From the NCBI GenBank assembly GCA_947451525.1, contig CANFZM010000020.1:1-49565 (forward strand): 49,565 bases of DNA. The letters are read 5' to 3'. The stretch comes from Flavobacteriaceae bacterium (lineage in GTDB: Bacteria; Bacteroidota; Bacteroidia; Flavobacteriales; Flavobacteriaceae). Position 1 is the stretch's first letter, and each line of letters starts with the position of its first letter. Positions 49,346 through 49,565 of this stretch are shown piece by piece. A program made the position numbers and the translations under genes. The notes beneath the pieces were generated by a model. The model saw only the letters and a program-made list of their open reading frames with translations, ran no database searches and was not told where the DNA came from.

Positions 49346-49362
49346 TTTGGCACGAAATTTGT
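49346..49362 (+). promoter_or_regulatory. Sigma-54-like promoter upstream of the terminal lipoprotein gene
   Basis: TTTGGCACGAAATTTGT has a perfect -24 element (TTTGGCACG) with GG 12 bp before a GT in place of the -12 GC. Predicted start near 49373. A separate TATCTTTG box (49438-49445) lies closer to the ATG, so two promoters may serve the gene. Confidence 0.55.
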
Positions 49363-49482
49363 AAGCATATAAATGGAATCCAGAGAGAAAATTTTAAAAA
49401 AAAATTAACTAAAAGTTTTTTCGATTAAAAAAATTTATATCTTTGCTCCGAATTAATAATTAACCTTTTATATTAAATTAAG

Positions 49483-49565
49483 ATGAAAAAAGTATTTTTA
49501 AGTTTAGCTGTTATCGCTGCATTAACTGTAGTATCTTGTAAACAATCAGAAAACGCTGAAGCTCC
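49483..49565 (+). CDS. Lipoprotein, N-terminal fragment cut by window edge
   Basis: ATG 49483 opens MKKVFLSLAVIAALTVVSCK, a signal with lipobox Cys19, then QSENAEAP before the sequence ends. The signal is close to that of the lipoproteins at 39839 and 40165. The mature part is not visible, so function cannot be judged. Both a sigma-54-like site and a TATCTTTG box lie upstream. Confidence 0.75.
   Translation, partial: MKKVFLSLAVIAALTVVSCKQSENAEA

Overview
The window is AT-rich chromosomal DNA from a member of the Bacteroidota, most likely Flavobacteriaceae and probably Flavobacterium or a close relative. The evidence is direct: many genes are preceded by the Bacteroidota -7 promoter box TAnnTTTG, Shine-Dalgarno sites are largely absent, and the gene set includes a type IX secretion (T9SS) plug protein, a T9SS-tailed hydrolase, DUF5916, DUF6702, an S46 peptidase and CarboxypepD_reg-like proteins. 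Most of the window is conserved core genome; mobile and repeat-derived sequence is threaded between the core genes and becomes dense after 38.6 kb.

Layout. 1-146: end of an IS256-type insertion sequence. 0.2-4.4 kb: rlmN, an exported protein, an O-methyltransferase, outer-membrane phospholipase A, a PAP2 phosphatase and a TatA-like subunit. 4.4-9.6 kb: minus-strand run of an M1 metallopeptidase, a DUF6702 protein and three CarboxypepD_reg-like proteins, two of them tandem paralogues. 9.7-13.6 kb: peptidase E, tRNA-Gly(TCC), a GNAT acetyltransferase and two tail-to-tail L,D-transpeptidase genes. 13.9-20.4 kb: DUF5916 protein, gpmI, an acyl-CoA hydrolase/transferase and map. 20.4-21.1 kb: a GxxExxY gene bracketed by inverted repeats. 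21.1-28.5 kb: methyltransferase, T9SS plug, apaG, pruA and a T9SS-secreted alpha/beta hydrolase. 28.5-38.6 kb: rsmG, fatty-acid desaturase, class I aminotransferase, AAA/DUF4143 ATPase, sugar acetyltransferase, a Crp-pirin-SRPBCC-flavoprotein group, an outer-membrane barrel, fabD and a YihY/BrkB protein.

38.6-47.1 kb is the accessory-rich part: a HipA-like kinase overlapping a DUF3037 gene, two small Lys/Glu-rich lipoproteins (one behind a near-consensus sigma-54 promoter), a tandemly duplicated antitoxin/toxin-like module whose second copy is frameshifted, galE and a DegT aminotransferase whose junction has been rewritten by a REPIN-like repeat pair, a RelE/ParE-type module with a palindromic operator over its promoter, waaA, a GNAT protein and a DUF433/DUF5615 toxin-antitoxin pair. 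The window ends with an S46 dipeptidyl-peptidase whose specificity position carries Arg (DPP11-like) and the start of another lipoprotein with a sigma-54-like site upstream.

The most unusual material is in the repeats. (i) Three elements share conserved ends (TAGCCC..GAT..) but have unrelated palindromic cores. (ii) An inverted pair of 26-bp C-rich units supplies the end of degT and the start of galE. (iii) A 660-bp cassette with a GxxExxY nuclease-like gene starts directly after the map stop codon. (iv) A CCTAACAGGTT hairpin occurs three times, once supplying the waaA stop codon. Several starts were moved downstream because the longest frame would begin inside or upstream of the -7 promoter box.
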